A stretch of 64,000 nt of DNA from Diplonema japonicum. Taxonomy: Eukaryota > Euglenozoa > Diplonemea > Diplonemida > Diplonemidae. Within the stretch, counting starts at the first letter, position 1. Each line of letters begins with the position of its first letter. Location of the stretch: NCBI GenBank assembly GCA_964019335.1, contig OZ025756.1, positions 160,868 to 224,867 of the forward strand, given 5' to 3'. The notes under the pieces were generated by a model. That model was not told the origin of the DNA. It saw only the letters and a program-made list of their open reading frames with translations, and ran no database searches. Shown here piece by piece: positions 1 to 9,117 of the stretch. The position numbers were made by a program, and so were the translations under genes.

Positions 1-596
1 GTGAAGTAGAAGTCGAGGAGGAAGATGGAAAGCTGTGTTAAGGTATTTTCTAAAGTAGCCAAGTACTGTGCCTTGCAAGGTAGGTTGGAGCATGATACGA
101 CCTCACGGCGCTGCTGTTGAGTGGAGAGAATTGATAGGTCGAAGAGGCCAAAGCGGTTGGTCTGCTCGACGTAAAGGATGGTGAACCAGACCACCAGGCC
201 GATGATAATGTTTATGGGAACACGCTTAGGAAGGCGGCAGACAAGGCAGATGTCTATGAGCATGACAAAAAAGGGCCACGCTCTGCTGTCACCGCCCAGT
301 GAAATATCATACAAATCACCTAAGATGAAGGAAACACTGATACTGTAAAGAATGAACTCTAGCACTACGCTTTCAAACCTGCGAACGACAAACAGCTGGT
401 ACAACTGTGGTAACACAGAAACAATGCCAACAACGCTGAACACAATCTGGACTTCAATCGGGTCGTTGAGTAGGACCATGCTATACCCAATTAAAATGCC
501 CATCGAACCCATCAGCAGAATCTTCTTAATGAATACTATATGCCTCTCGTCGCCCGGCCGTATAATATAGCTCAGCAACTTGTCTGCGAACATCAT
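1..596 (-). CDS. Receptor-type adenylate cyclase, N-terminal part (cut by window edge)
   Basis: The reading frame starts at an ATG-ATG pair (first codon ends at 596) and stays open to the window edge, giving about 198 residues. It begins MMFADKLLSY and is closely similar along its length to the start of the next gene (from 2998). It covers the six-helix membrane sensor: conserved blocks SRAWPFFV(M)LIDICLVCRLP, the loop RFGLFDL with Cys residues in the SCSNLPC segment, and the final helix FLLDFYFT. The linker, the catalytic cyclase domain and the C-terminal domain must lie beyond the left edge. Nothing in the visible part is broken. Whether the whole gene is intact cannot be told from this window. 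Confidence 0.8.
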   Translation of the reverse strand, partial: MMFADKLLSYIIRPGDERHIVFIKKILLMGSMGILIGYSMVLLNDPIEVQIVFSVVGIVSVLPQLYQLFVVRRFESVVLEFILYSISVSFILGDLYDISLGGDSRAWPFFVMLIDICLVCRLPKRVPINIIIGLVVWFTILYVEQTNRFGLFDLSILSTQQQRREVVSCSNLPCKAQYLATLENTLTQLSIFLLDFYF

Positions 597-800
597 TGTA
601 TCCAATGCCCTGTAGATGAAAAGTGAGATGGAATGTGGAAAAAGGAGTACAACGGAAAATAGTTTTACGACGCATATATATTTTTCATCTATTGCGTGAA
701 GGACAGGTTCAAGACACCAGATATTCTGACATTGCTCACATTAGAAAAGCAACCTTTATCCTACGGGTACATAATGCATGAAAAAACTCAAGATTAACCA

Positions 801-814
801 TTGTTGGAAAACAA
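801..814 (-). promoter_or_regulatory. 3' hairpin with UUCC loop after cyclase stop
   Basis: On the coding strand UUGUU-UUCC-AACAA forms a 5-bp stem with a 4-base loop, beginning 18 bases after the stop codon of the gene that ends at 833. Similar hairpins follow other cyclase genes (see 15704, 20269, 34967 and 38027). Function unknown; a 3' processing or stability signal is a guess. Confidence 0.45.
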
Positions 815-832
815 AGCTCAAAGAACAGAACA

Positions 833-2998
833 CTAATTCAATGAACCGAACCTTTTGACCTGAGTCATCATTTCCACTTCCAGCAAGCGAAGTGAAGTCC
901 CATCAGGTGCGCTACATGTACCCTTTTCAATGAGGTTGATATTTTCTATCACAGAAATCTCAGAAAGAGAGCAGGCATAGTAGCACAGAACACCACATGA
1001 AACAGCATCGCTGCACAGTGAACTGCTCACCACCACACCAGTTCCAAGAACAGTCATGAATTTCTGCCTCTTGTCCCCCACTGTCCCGTGAAAAATGGTG
1101 CTCGTCGACATCCCCGCATGGATCGAGGCTGCACCCCCAAGGCCAGCGGACACTCCAAGCATCTTCACAAACACCAACGAGTTCTCAACATGTGTGGGGC
1201 ATGGTTTCATGCAGTTCCAGCAGACAGCAACCCTGTTCCCCTGAAGTGACACCACTGCTCCGTGTGACCTCTCCGTGCATGTCAGTATCTTCGAAAGCCC
1301 GACATTCATGGTGAAACCCACTTCGCCGCCTGACCCGTAGCCCCCAAGTACAAATTCCGCATGGCTAACAGTGGCGGAGTTGCTGTGCTGAAGGAGCTTC
1401 CGAACGCCTGACTGGTGGCTGATGGCGCTGTCCTCGGTATCACATCTTGCGGAGGAGCGCATAGTTGATGATGAGTTGGGTGCCTCATCGCTAATACATG
1501 TCCTGTCCTCCCTCTTCAGGAGGAGCTGTTCTTTCAAAAAGACTGTCCTCCCAAGAAGGGAATGGGGAAGGAGAAGGAAGGGGTTCAGTGAGTCACCCAC
1601 ACCCTTCAGTTCAGTCTGCCCCATCGGGATGACAGAGACAGAGTCAAGGGGACCAACAGCCTCCATCACCTCAGGAGTGACAGCAACAGCCCCACCCACA
1701 CAAGCCCCTTCCATCCGAGCCGCCTTGTTCACAGTGTTCCCAAAGTAGTCGTACCTCCCTGTCAGGGTGTTCAGTTGTACCGAAACATCACCACAGTGAA
1801 CACCCACACGAACCCTGAGACCACACCAAGGGCCTTCAGCATCCCACGAACAGTGGTCAACAGTGTCCAAGAGCTCCTCAGGCCACACACTCTTCACAAG
1901 CCTCTCCTGAACAGACAGACCAAACCACACCGCATCAGAAGCACTCTCAAAGGCCACCATGAAAGCATCCCCAATGGTCTTCACCTCGTACCCATTGTGC
2001 TCAGCGATGCAGTCCCGTATTGCCTTGTTGTGAACCTGAAGTCCCTCCTTCATCCCTCCTGGACATGCCTCCCATGTTGCCGTCGATCCTTGGATGTCGG
2101 TGAAGACAAGGGCTGCTCTCTCAGATTGAAGACCAGGTGGTGGGACTTCAGAGTACCGCCTTTTGCCCTCGCTGTGCATGCTGTGGAAGAGTGCATCGGG
2201 GAGGTAGGGGCGGTACATCTCAAGGTTTTCAAGTATGCTGCTGAAAGCGTCGTAAAGGGGAGGGGGAAGGGAGGCTGTTGAAAGGATAGCTTCGGCTGAG
2301 ACAAGGTCGAAGTGGGAGAGGGAGGTCGCGATGTACTCTGTGGCGGCGATCACTTTGTTCATCTTGTCGTGTTCTTTGTGCAGTTCAGAAGCAAAGCCTC
2401 GGGTGAAGTAGAAGTCGAGGAGGAAGATGGAAAGCTGTGTTAAGGTGACCACAAGGGAGTCGGCGTACTGTGTCTTGCAAGGTAGGGTGGAGCATGATGT
2501 AAACTCACGGCGCTGCTGCTGAGTGGCGAGAATTGAGAGGTCGAAGAGGCCAAAGCGGTTGGTCTGCTCGACGAAAAGGATGGTGAACCAGACAACCAGG
2601 CCGATGATAATGTTTATAGAAGCACGCTTAGGAAGGCGGCAGACAAGGCAGATGTCTATGAGTATGACAAAAAAGGGCCACGCTCTGCTGTCACCGCCCA
2701 GTGAAATATCATGCAAATCACCAAAGAAGAAGGAAACACCGATACAGTAAAGAAGGATCTCTTGAGTAACCGCGTGATATCTGCGAATTACAAACAGCTG
2801 GTACAACTGTGGTAACACAGAAACAAGGCCCATAATGCCTATCAGCACCTGGATCGCAATCGGGTCATTGAGAAGCACCATGCTGTATGAAAGTACAATA
2901 ACTATCGAACCCATCAGCTGAATCTTCTTGATGAATACTATATGTCTCTCGTCGCCCGGCTGTATAATATAGCTCAGCAACTTGTCTACGAACATCAT
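833..2998 (-). CDS. Receptor-type class III adenylate cyclase (721 aa), reference copy
   Basis: Predicted to make cAMP from ATP at a cell membrane. Order of parts: about six hydrophobic helices in residues 15-215, with a Cys-containing loop (CSTLPC) between helices 5 and 6; a conserved linker (IATSLSHFDL...PPPLYDAF...YRPYLPDALF); a class III cyclase domain from about residue 300; then a second, degenerate cyclase-like domain to the end. The catalytic domain has the metal-binding Asp of FTDIQGST and of IGDAFM, the adenine-selecting Lys of EVKTIGD and Asp of RYDYFG, and the Asn and Arg of NTVNKAAR, so ATP rather than GTP is the expected substrate and a homodimer could be active. The frame is open to 3121, but MMFVDKLL aligns with the starts of the other family members, so I chose 2998. 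A small hairpin follows the stop. Confidence 0.87.
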   Translation of the reverse strand: MMFVDKLLSYIIQPGDERHIVFIKKIQLMGSIVIVLSYSMVLLNDPIAIQVLIGIMGLVSVLPQLYQLFVIRRYHAVTQEILLYCIGVSFFFGDLHDISLGGDSRAWPFFVILIDICLVCRLPKRASINIIIGLVVWFTILFVEQTNRFGLFDLSILATQQQRREFTSCSTLPCKTQYADSLVVTLTQLSIFLLDFYFTRGFASELHKEHDKMNKVIAATEYIATSLSHFDLVSAEAILSTASLPPPLYDAFSSILENLEMYRPYLPDALFHSMHSEGKRRYSEVPPPGLQSERAALVFTDIQGSTATWEACPGGMKEGLQVHNKAIRDCIAEHNGYEVKTIGDAFMVAFESASDAVWFGLSVQERLVKSVWPEELLDTVDHCSWDAEGPWCGLRVRVGVHCGDVSVQLNTLTGRYDYFGNTVNKAARMEGACVGGAVAVTPEVMEAVGPLDSVSVIPMGQTELKGVGDSLNPFLLLPHSLLGRTVFLKEQLLLKREDRTCISDEAPNSSSTMRSSARCDTEDSAISHQSGVRKLLQHSNSATVSHAEFVLGGYGSGGEVGFTMNVGLSKILTCTERSHGAVVSLQGNRVAVCWNCMKPCPTHVENSLVFVKMLGVSAGLGGAASIHAGMSTSTIFHGTVGDKRQKFMTVLGTGVVVSSSLCSDAVSCGVLCYYACSLSEISVIENINLIEKGTCSAPDGTSLRLLEVEMMTQVKRFGSLN

Positions 2999-3124
2999 TG
3001 TGCCCAATGCCCTGTAGAAAAAAAGTACAGTGGAAAATGTGGCTCTATCACCACGACGCTGCTTGTTGGAATCAAGGTTCGAGAGCAAAGCACACCGTAC
3101 GGAACGCATCGCAACATCCAATTA

Positions 3125-3245
3125 GGCTGATGTCTTTAGATGTCTCAGGTAAGAGGGCAGGCACAGGCACAGTAAGAGAGTAGAGTGAATCATCGACATA
3201 CCCCCAAGGTCAGCGGACACCCCCTGCATCTTCACAAACACCATG
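3125..3245 (-). pseudogene. Relic of a cyclase 3' end
   Basis: Short stretches such as CCCCCAAGGTCAGCGGACAC and CATCTTCACAAACACCA match the degenerate C-terminal domain of the neighbouring cyclases almost exactly. The intervening sequence is deleted and no frame survives. It appears to be the remains of another cyclase copy, supporting repeated duplication and loss in this array. Confidence 0.6.
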
Positions 3246-3319
3246 GGGCGGTTATAACAAGATCAAGGCGGTGAAGGTGCCACGTCAGTTACGCCAAGTT
3301 CGAGAAGAAACAAAAACAA

Positions 3320-3492
3320 ACTCAAATTAACATGCAAACTCCTAAAGCGAAAGCCGCATGCCCTAAAAAGGGGGTATGGTCAGTACTAGGTATCTCTCAG
3401 TTTCGATCTAATCTTGCGACTCCTCCAAGTGCTGATCTCTTCAGGCAAGTAGCACCCTTCATTGGCTCCGGAGAGTACGTTTCCCGACCACA
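3320..3492. repeat. Dispersed ~170-bp repeat, copy 1
   Basis: Nearly identical to 48301-48493, 45 kb away, over about 170 bases with only a handful of substitutions; the second copy has an extra ~20 bases near the right end. No gene or RNA family is recognised. Both copies lie in gene-free DNA. The minus strand can be translated over part of it (CYLPEEISTWRS), so it could be a fragment of a mobile-element gene or a small non-coding RNA. Confidence 0.7.
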
Positions 3493-3835
3493 AACAAAAG
3501 AAGGGAGAAACCCCGGCTCGCTGGAAAACAAGCTCAAGAAAATGGAGATGGAAAGAAGAAAAAAGACTTCTGTGATAAATGAACCGCCTAGCGTACGAGC
3601 AACTACTCATCCACTCCAGTGGGTGTTGCTTCTGCTCTGAAGGTAGGGTGGTCCGCGACAAAGAGAAAAGAAAGAAGAAGGGTGTAAAAAAAAAAGGGAG
3701 GGAGAAAAAGAGGGGAAAAAAAAAAAAAAAAAAAAAGGCGAAGGTATCAAGATAAACCATCAGGGAATTAACAAGAAAACTCGATCCTCTATGTTAGAAA
3801 ACATCAGAATAGAATACTCGTTTTTTTTTTTTTTT
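3493..3835. other. Low-complexity spacer
   Basis: Purine-rich DNA with an A-run near 3718-3737 and a T-run near 3821-3835. I see no gene here. The segment around 3527-3545 resembles the sequence after the cyclase stops at 833 and 34984 (GGAAAACAAGCTCAA), so it may be another cyclase-tail relic. Confidence 0.5.
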
Positions 3836-4099
3836 AAAGGGAAAAACACTGTTCACGGTAAGCAAATAACTTTTTTCCGCCGTTTCCTTAAACCTAAAAT
3901 CTTTTTTCTGCTAAGTACGGCAACCTGTAACCACAACTTTTTTTCCACCGTTACTGTAACCACCAGGTATTTTCCTTATGCAACTAACAAACTTTTTTTC
4001 CACCATCCACGGTAACCTGTATCATTATTATGCCGATTAGGGTTTGGGAAAGAACCGGCATTTTTATGCCTGATTAGGGTTTGGAACTTTGAGGAGTGA

Positions 4100-4384
4100 C
4101 TAACCCCACCACCCACCAGTTGAGAAATGGGGGTTCCTGCAGGTTGCAGCATTATGCCCGACCTTTCTGCAGTTGCTGCACATTCTTCCCCTCTCCCTTT
4201 TCGCCGGCTTGCCTATTTGTGACATTGTCACGATTGGTGGCCTGAGGCCATCCTTCCCGTTTTCACAGGCATAGGGCGGGGGGGTGGAGAAGTACATCAG
4301 ACGCCATGCAGAGACCTTGAGGTTGACGTGTCGTTTGAAAACCTTGCGGGCCACAGCGCAGATGTGGGCACAAGGTATACCCAA
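4100..4384 (-). pseudogene. MULE transposase C-terminal fragment (SWIM zinc finger + CCHC knuckle)
   Basis: About 94 residues. GIPCAHICAV is the CxH half of a SWIM zinc finger as found in Mutator/FAR1-type transposases, and MCSNCRKVGHNAATC is a perfect CX2CX4HX4C zinc knuckle, the usual order at the C-terminus of MULE transposases. The DDE catalytic domain is absent; immediately upstream the sequence turns into terminal-repeat motifs, so this is a remnant. A degraded homologue is readable on the plus strand at 60090-60270. Confidence 0.75.
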
Positions 4385-4575
4385 ACCGAAAATGCAAAAA
4401 AAATCCGAAATTTCGAAAAACTAAAAATGGGAAGGTTACTAAGAATAGGAAGGTTTCATGGGAGGGTGGAAAGAAAGTTATGGGCTACCGTACTTGGTTG
4501 GAAAAAAAGTTCCAACATACATGGTTTAGTGGAAATAAGATTAGGTTACCGTGGATGGTGGAAACTTTATTAAAA

Positions 4576-6624
4576 GAGATGAGATAAAGGAGGTTCTTGT
4601 CTTGGAACGTCCCCCTTGTCTCTACTTATCTACCTTTCTCCCTTCTGGGGCCTCGGCCTTTCTTTCTTTTTTGGCTGTGTTGCCTTTCTCAAAGTATCCT
4701 CTCTTTCTTCTTGCCACTTCCTGCCCAGTTTCTTAAGGTCCTTCTTGGTTTTCTCTGATGCAAAAACTGGCCTTCTGTTCCATCCCAGACTGATGGTTCT
4801 AAGCGCGTGGTTCTTCTGGCTCTCCGCTGGGAAAATCCGCTTGCCTCTGACCTTCTTCTGTATGCGTGTTGTGTCCCACCCTTCTTGGATTCTTTCCAGT
4901 AGGCCGTGGAAACTCCGCGCCTTCTTCTGTATCATGGCTAGATCACCCTTCTCACCCTTCTTCCCCGTGATCGGCTCGACGCCCAGCGTGTTCTCGAAGT
5001 CTAGTACGAGTTCCATCGTGGTGACTGTCGTCTTCCTCGGTCCATCGTACCACTTCAGCTTTCTGAGCCACTTGACGGTGTCTCCGTGCTTCATCATCAG
5101 GCTCCCGCTCACATGCTTCCTCAGCTCCTTCCATTCAGGTGGCGCATGAGCGTTTCCTTCCGTTATCTGTTCCCAGGGGTGCGTCGTGTACGTTTCTAGC
5201 ATTCTCTTGTCCTGGAGAAGCTGGTCTCGTTTTGCCACCACTTCCAGCAGGTAGTCCTGCGTCTTCCTCAGCAGGTGTTGGTGTGATCGGTGACCACGCG
5301 GAGCGTTCCATGTAGCTGCATGCAGATTGGCATTTCCGTCTTGTTGGCCACTACTTATGCATGTACTTCCTTCTGTTGCACCTCTTTCGCCACACTGCGT
5401 TCCCATAGTGCGTGTCGTAGCATGTTGCTCTCGTCCTCTTCCGCACCGCACGCGTCGCATGTGACCTCGTCTGTTGTTGGTCTCTTGTTCACACGCTCGT
5501 GTGTCTCGTCCCCTTCCTCTTCCGAGCTGTCCTCGCTTTCGCTCTGCTCGCCCTCTGGGGGACCCGTCTGGTGATGTTGTCCTGGTAGCACGCCTTTGGG
5601 TGGATGTAGAAAACCCCTCCCGCCACGATCCTCCGGAGGTCTCTCGCTGCCATTGCTCCTTGTGGTCCGAGTCTCCTCAGCTCTCGCCACAGGTCGTTCG
5701 TGCGTGGGTCTGCGCCCCGGTCTAGCCCCTCCATCGAGCGTCTTCTGTCTTGTATGTGCTCCGCACGTCCCGACCTTAGCTTTTCTCGCACTATATGTGC
5801 GAATTTGTCCTTGTTCTCAGCTAGCATTTCGGTGAACTGCCCCCAGTTCGTGCTGATCTTCGCGATCCACCGCTTCATCGCGTTGCCTATCGGGCCCAAA
5901 GGTGTCGTTCTTGTCGGGTCCTGGTACCCTTTGGCAAGTCTCTGGCACCGCTCCCACACCTCTCCCAGTTTTTGTCTCGTTCTGTATATGGCTGCTAGTG
6001 CTCTGTAGGGCGCTGCTACCTCTGGGTCGTGTGTACAGGTTTGACAGCACCGCCGCTGGTGATCTTGTTCTGTACCTCGGTCCCCACAAGGCGTATGTCG
6101 CGGTTGATGTGAGTGATTTGAGGTATCCTTCCGACGGCGGCGCGAATGCAACATCATACAGACAGCTGGGTAGCACCGTCGTTCTCAGGACTTCCGCTTT
6201 CTGCCAGAACGAGAGCTGAGTGGTCGCGAGCCTCCGCAGCGTGTCGCCCGCCGCCCTGGCCCTGATGTTGTCCGTCTGCGTCTGACCATCCGTGCGTATC
6301 CTCGCCCCCAGGATCTTGATCTTGTTCGTAGACCGCAGCTGCCTTCCTGCTACCTTTATCTCTGGTGCCTTCCCTCCTGCTGCGAAGACTTCTTCGTGTT
6401 GAGCTCCATGCCAACTATGTCGCAGAACGCGGATGCACTGTCCGTGGCTTTTTGTAGTACTTCTGCTAATTTCGCCAACAGGTATGCGTCGTCAGCATAC
6501 GACAGAGTCTCCGCTCCCGTTCGTTCCTCCACGCTCCTCATCAAGACCGCTAGTGGAGCGTTGATCATGATCATGATGATGGAGATTGCAGGATTCCGTT
6601 CGTGGTTGTGAACTCCTCGCCTAC
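4576..6624 (-). mobile_element. Nested 5'-truncated non-LTR retrotransposon (reverse transcriptase remnant)
   Basis: Broken into several frames but readable. From the right end it begins inside the reverse transcriptase palm (VGEEFTTTNGI), continues with MINAPLAVLMRSV, then the catalytic motif LSYADDAYLLA near 6500, a thumb-like region (LPSCLYDVAFAPPSEGYL and RSPAA), a Cys/His segment CDACGAEEDESNMLRHALW near 5400, and a basic C-terminal part to about 4630 with a conserved-looking WLRKLKW...MELVLDFEN block. At least three frameshifts make it non-functional. The 8-bp direct repeat TATTAAAA borders it at 4568-4575 and 6625-6632, as expected for a target-site duplication. The truncated upstream end is typical of target-primed reverse transcription. 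Confidence 0.8.
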
Positions 6625-6795
6625 TATTAAAAAAAAATCGTTTTGGTAGAAAAAAAGTTGTGATTACCGTACTTGGTGGAAAAAAAGTTCCAAGTTACCG
6701 TGAACAGAGGTAAAAATTCTGCTTACAGTACTTGGTGGAAAAAAGTTATTTGCTTACCGTGAACGGTGTTTTTCTCTTTTTTTTATCATGTTTGA

Positions 6796-8919
6796 CTAAA
6801 AAACACCAGTTGCATTCACATCTATGTCCACATCTATGTCCAGTAGGCGCAGCTTAGTACCGTCAGTTTCATAGAAACCCGTATCTAGGATTCTGAGCCC
6901 CTCCATCCTTGCCTCTGTGGGGAAGGGAGTAGCATAGTAGCACAGAACACCATGTGATTCAGCACGACAGCAAAGTGAACTGCTCACCACCACACCAGTT
7001 CCAAGAACAGTCACAAACAGCTGCCTTTTGTTGCCCACCGTCCCGTGAAACATGGTGCTCGTCGACATCCCCACATGGATCGAGGCATCATCCCCAAGGT
7101 CAGCAGACACCCCAAGTGTCTTCACAAACACCAACGAGTTCTCAACATGTGTGGGGCATGGTTTGGTGCAGTTCCAGCTGACGGCGATCCTGTTCCCTTG
7201 AAGTGACACCACTGCTCCGTGTGACCTCTCCGTGCACGTCAGTGTCTTCGAAAGCCAGGTATTCATCGCACTACCCACTTCGCTGCCTGACTTGTAACGC
7301 ATAAGCACAATCTCAACCTTCGCAACAGTTGCGCAGGTGCTCGCCAGCGTCGGGTCATCGTTATGAAAACTATATAAGCTACCAGGCTGCGATTGCCTTT
7401 CGGGCTCGTCATAAACCTTAGACCCCAGTTTCCTGTCCCGTCTTTTGAGGAGAAGCTGCTGCTCAATAAATAACCTCCTTTCACGGTGTGCTTCGGGGAG
7501 GAGCATAGACGGGTAAACCATGCTGGCTACACCCTTCAGTTCAGTCTGCCCCATCGGGATGACAGAGACAGAGTCAAGGGGACCAACAGCCTCCATCACC
7601 TCAGGAGTGACAGCAACAGCCCCACCCACACAGACCCCTTCCATCCGAGCAGCCTTGTTCACAGTGTTCCCAAAGTAGTCGTACCTCCCTGTCAGGTTGT
7701 TCAGTTGTACCGAAACATCACCACAGTGAACACCCACACGAACCCTGAGACCACACCAAGGGCCTTCAGCATCCCACGAACAGTGGTCAACAGTGTCCAA
7801 GAGCTCCTCAGGCCACACACTGTTCACAAGCCTCTCCTGAACAGACAGACCGAACCACACCGCATCAGAAGCACTCTCAAAGGCCACCATGAAGGAGTCC
7901 CCAATGGTCTTCACCTCGTACCCATTGTGCTCAGCGATGCAGTCCCGTATTGCCTGGTTGTGAACCTGAAGTCCCTCCTTCATCCCTTCTGGACATGCCT
8001 CCCATGTTGCCGTCGATCCTTGGATGTCGGTGAAGACAAGGGTTGCCTTCTCGGATTTAAGACCAGGTGCGGTGACCTCAGAGTAGCGCCTTTTGCCCTC
8101 GCTGTGCATGCTGTGGAAGAGTGCATCGGGGAGGTAAGGGCGGTACATCTCAAGGTTTTCAAGTATGCTGCTGAAGGCGTCGTAAAGGGGAGGGGGGAGG
8201 GAGGAGGTTGAAAGGATAGCCTCGGCTACTTCAAGGTCGAAGCGGGAGAGGGAGGTCGCGATGTCCTCTGTGGTAACAATCACCTTGTTCATCTTGTCGT
8301 GCTCCCGTCTGAGGTTGCTGGAAAAGCTGCGGGTGAAGTAGAAGTCGAGGAGGAAGACCATACATTGGTCTGCATACATGGTGAGTGAGCTGCCCAAGTA
8401 CAGGGGGCAGGGCAGAGTGGCGCAATCTACAACGGCGCGACGGTCTTCCTGTGGAGTAAGGAAGGCAAGATCGAAGAGGCCAAAACGGTAGGTGCCTTCA
8501 AAAGCCAGACAGCCAAGCCACATCATTAAGCAAACCACAATATAGTTCGTAACGCGTGTGGGCAGGTGACAGACTAGACACAAATCTATAAGAATGACAA
8601 AGAAAGGCCACGCGCGTCCACCCTTCATGGAAGTTACCATCATGAGGTCAGACATAAGGAACAGTGCACTCAAGACGTACATCAAGATCTCAACCAGCCC
8701 ATAGCGCACCTTCTTTTCCACCATCAGCTGGAAGAATAAAAGCAACGAGCTCGTCATGACAGCTAGACGCCTCAGCTGCAGCACCGGAGGGCCTCCGATG
8801 AAGAGATAGAAGGCACAGATCACGATGTTGACCACACCCCCTGCGGTGAGGATCTTCTTGACATAGACAGTGTGTGAGTCATCGGTGGGTAGAATAAGTC
8901 GTAGTGCCTTGCATTGCAT
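6796..8919 (-). CDS. Receptor-type adenylate cyclase (707 aa)
   Basis: Full-length family member with the same domain order and catalytic residues as the copy ending at 833 (FTDIQGST, EVKTIGDSFM, RYDYFGNTVNKAAR). It starts MQCKALRLILPTDD; the PTDD motif just after the start is shared by most members. The loop between helices 5 and 6 carries VDCATLPC. The central variable patch reads DTVDHCSWDAEGPWCG, shared with the copies at 833, 9118, 15723, 34984 and 38051. The stop lies only 15 bases from the end of the MULE inverted repeat, so the transposon forms its 3' flank. Upstream is a G-run on the coding strand, then AACAATG; a second ATG overlaps five bases downstream in another frame. The tail DIDVDIDVNATGVF is unique to this copy. 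Confidence 0.87.
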   Translation of the reverse strand: MQCKALRLILPTDDSHTVYVKKILTAGGVVNIVICAFYLFIGGPPVLQLRRLAVMTSSLLLFFQLMVEKKVRYGLVEILMYVLSALFLMSDLMMVTSMKGGRAWPFFVILIDLCLVCHLPTRVTNYIVVCLMMWLGCLAFEGTYRFGLFDLAFLTPQEDRRAVVDCATLPCPLYLGSSLTMYADQCMVFLLDFYFTRSFSSNLRREHDKMNKVIVTTEDIATSLSRFDLEVAEAILSTSSLPPPLYDAFSSILENLEMYRPYLPDALFHSMHSEGKRRYSEVTAPGLKSEKATLVFTDIQGSTATWEACPEGMKEGLQVHNQAIRDCIAEHNGYEVKTIGDSFMVAFESASDAVWFGLSVQERLVNSVWPEELLDTVDHCSWDAEGPWCGLRVRVGVHCGDVSVQLNNLTGRYDYFGNTVNKAARMEGVCVGGAVAVTPEVMEAVGPLDSVSVIPMGQTELKGVASMVYPSMLLPEAHRERRLFIEQQLLLKRRDRKLGSKVYDEPERQSQPGSLYSFHNDDPTLASTCATVAKVEIVLMRYKSGSEVGSAMNTWLSKTLTCTERSHGAVVSLQGNRIAVSWNCTKPCPTHVENSLVFVKTLGVSADLGDDASIHVGMSTSTMFHGTVGNKRQLFVTVLGTGVVVSSSLCCRAESHGVLCYYATPFPTEARMEGLRILDTGFYETDGTKLRLLDIDVDIDVNATGVF

Positions 8920-9117
8920 TGTTCCCCCCCCCCCCCCCCTAGGCCTGAGTATGGGTTTATGTCATGGGGGGGAGGGGGGGGGGGGGGGGGGTAATAAATA
9001 AAAGAAAGCAGTCCGTAGAAAAAAGGATAAATCACATATTTTCATTACCTTCTTATTTTCTTTTTTTTCTTTTTTTTCTTTTTTAGAGGAACGAGGGAGC
9101 GGCATATAAAACGTTCG
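8920..9117. other. Homopolymer-rich intergenic spacer
   Basis: Contains a run of about 15 C, a G-run of more than 20 and T-rich blocks. There is no coding potential. It includes CATATAAAACGTT at the 3' end of the next gene, a motif also found after the carboxypeptidase gene at 40308. Confidence 0.5.

Larger units (their letters stand above)
3836..6780 (-). mobile_element. Mutator-like (MULE) DNA transposon remnant with terminal inverted repeats
   Basis: The two ends are inverted copies of each other: the left end (AACACTGTTCACGGTAAGCA) and the reverse complement of the right end (AACACCGTTCACGGTAAGCA) agree over roughly 45 bases with few differences. Further inside, both ends contain short reiterations of a motif like CTTTTTTTCCACC...CGGTAAC. 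The interior holds the tail of a MULE-type transposase (4100-4384, minus strand). The right inverted-repeat region is split into 4435-4575 and 6625-6780 by a nested retrotransposon. A second decayed member of the family lies at 59762-60505. The element cannot be autonomous: most of the transposase is missing. Confidence 0.75.

Noticed and set aside
1775-2281. Long plus-strand open frame opposite the cyclase core, repeated in every copy (MYRNITTVNTHTNPETTPRA...)
   Set aside because: It is the antisense shadow of the invariant catalytic core. Its conservation follows from that of the cyclase, and it has no start context or family resemblance of its own.
3320-3492. U-snRNA or spliced-leader gene in the 170-bp repeat
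   Set aside because: No Sm site or recognisable snRNA or spliced-leader core could be read on either strand.
3386-3760. 124-residue minus-strand frame rich in Phe (FFFFFFFPLFFS)
   Set aside because: Mostly the translation of A/G-rich low-complexity DNA; only the repeat-derived end looks protein-like.
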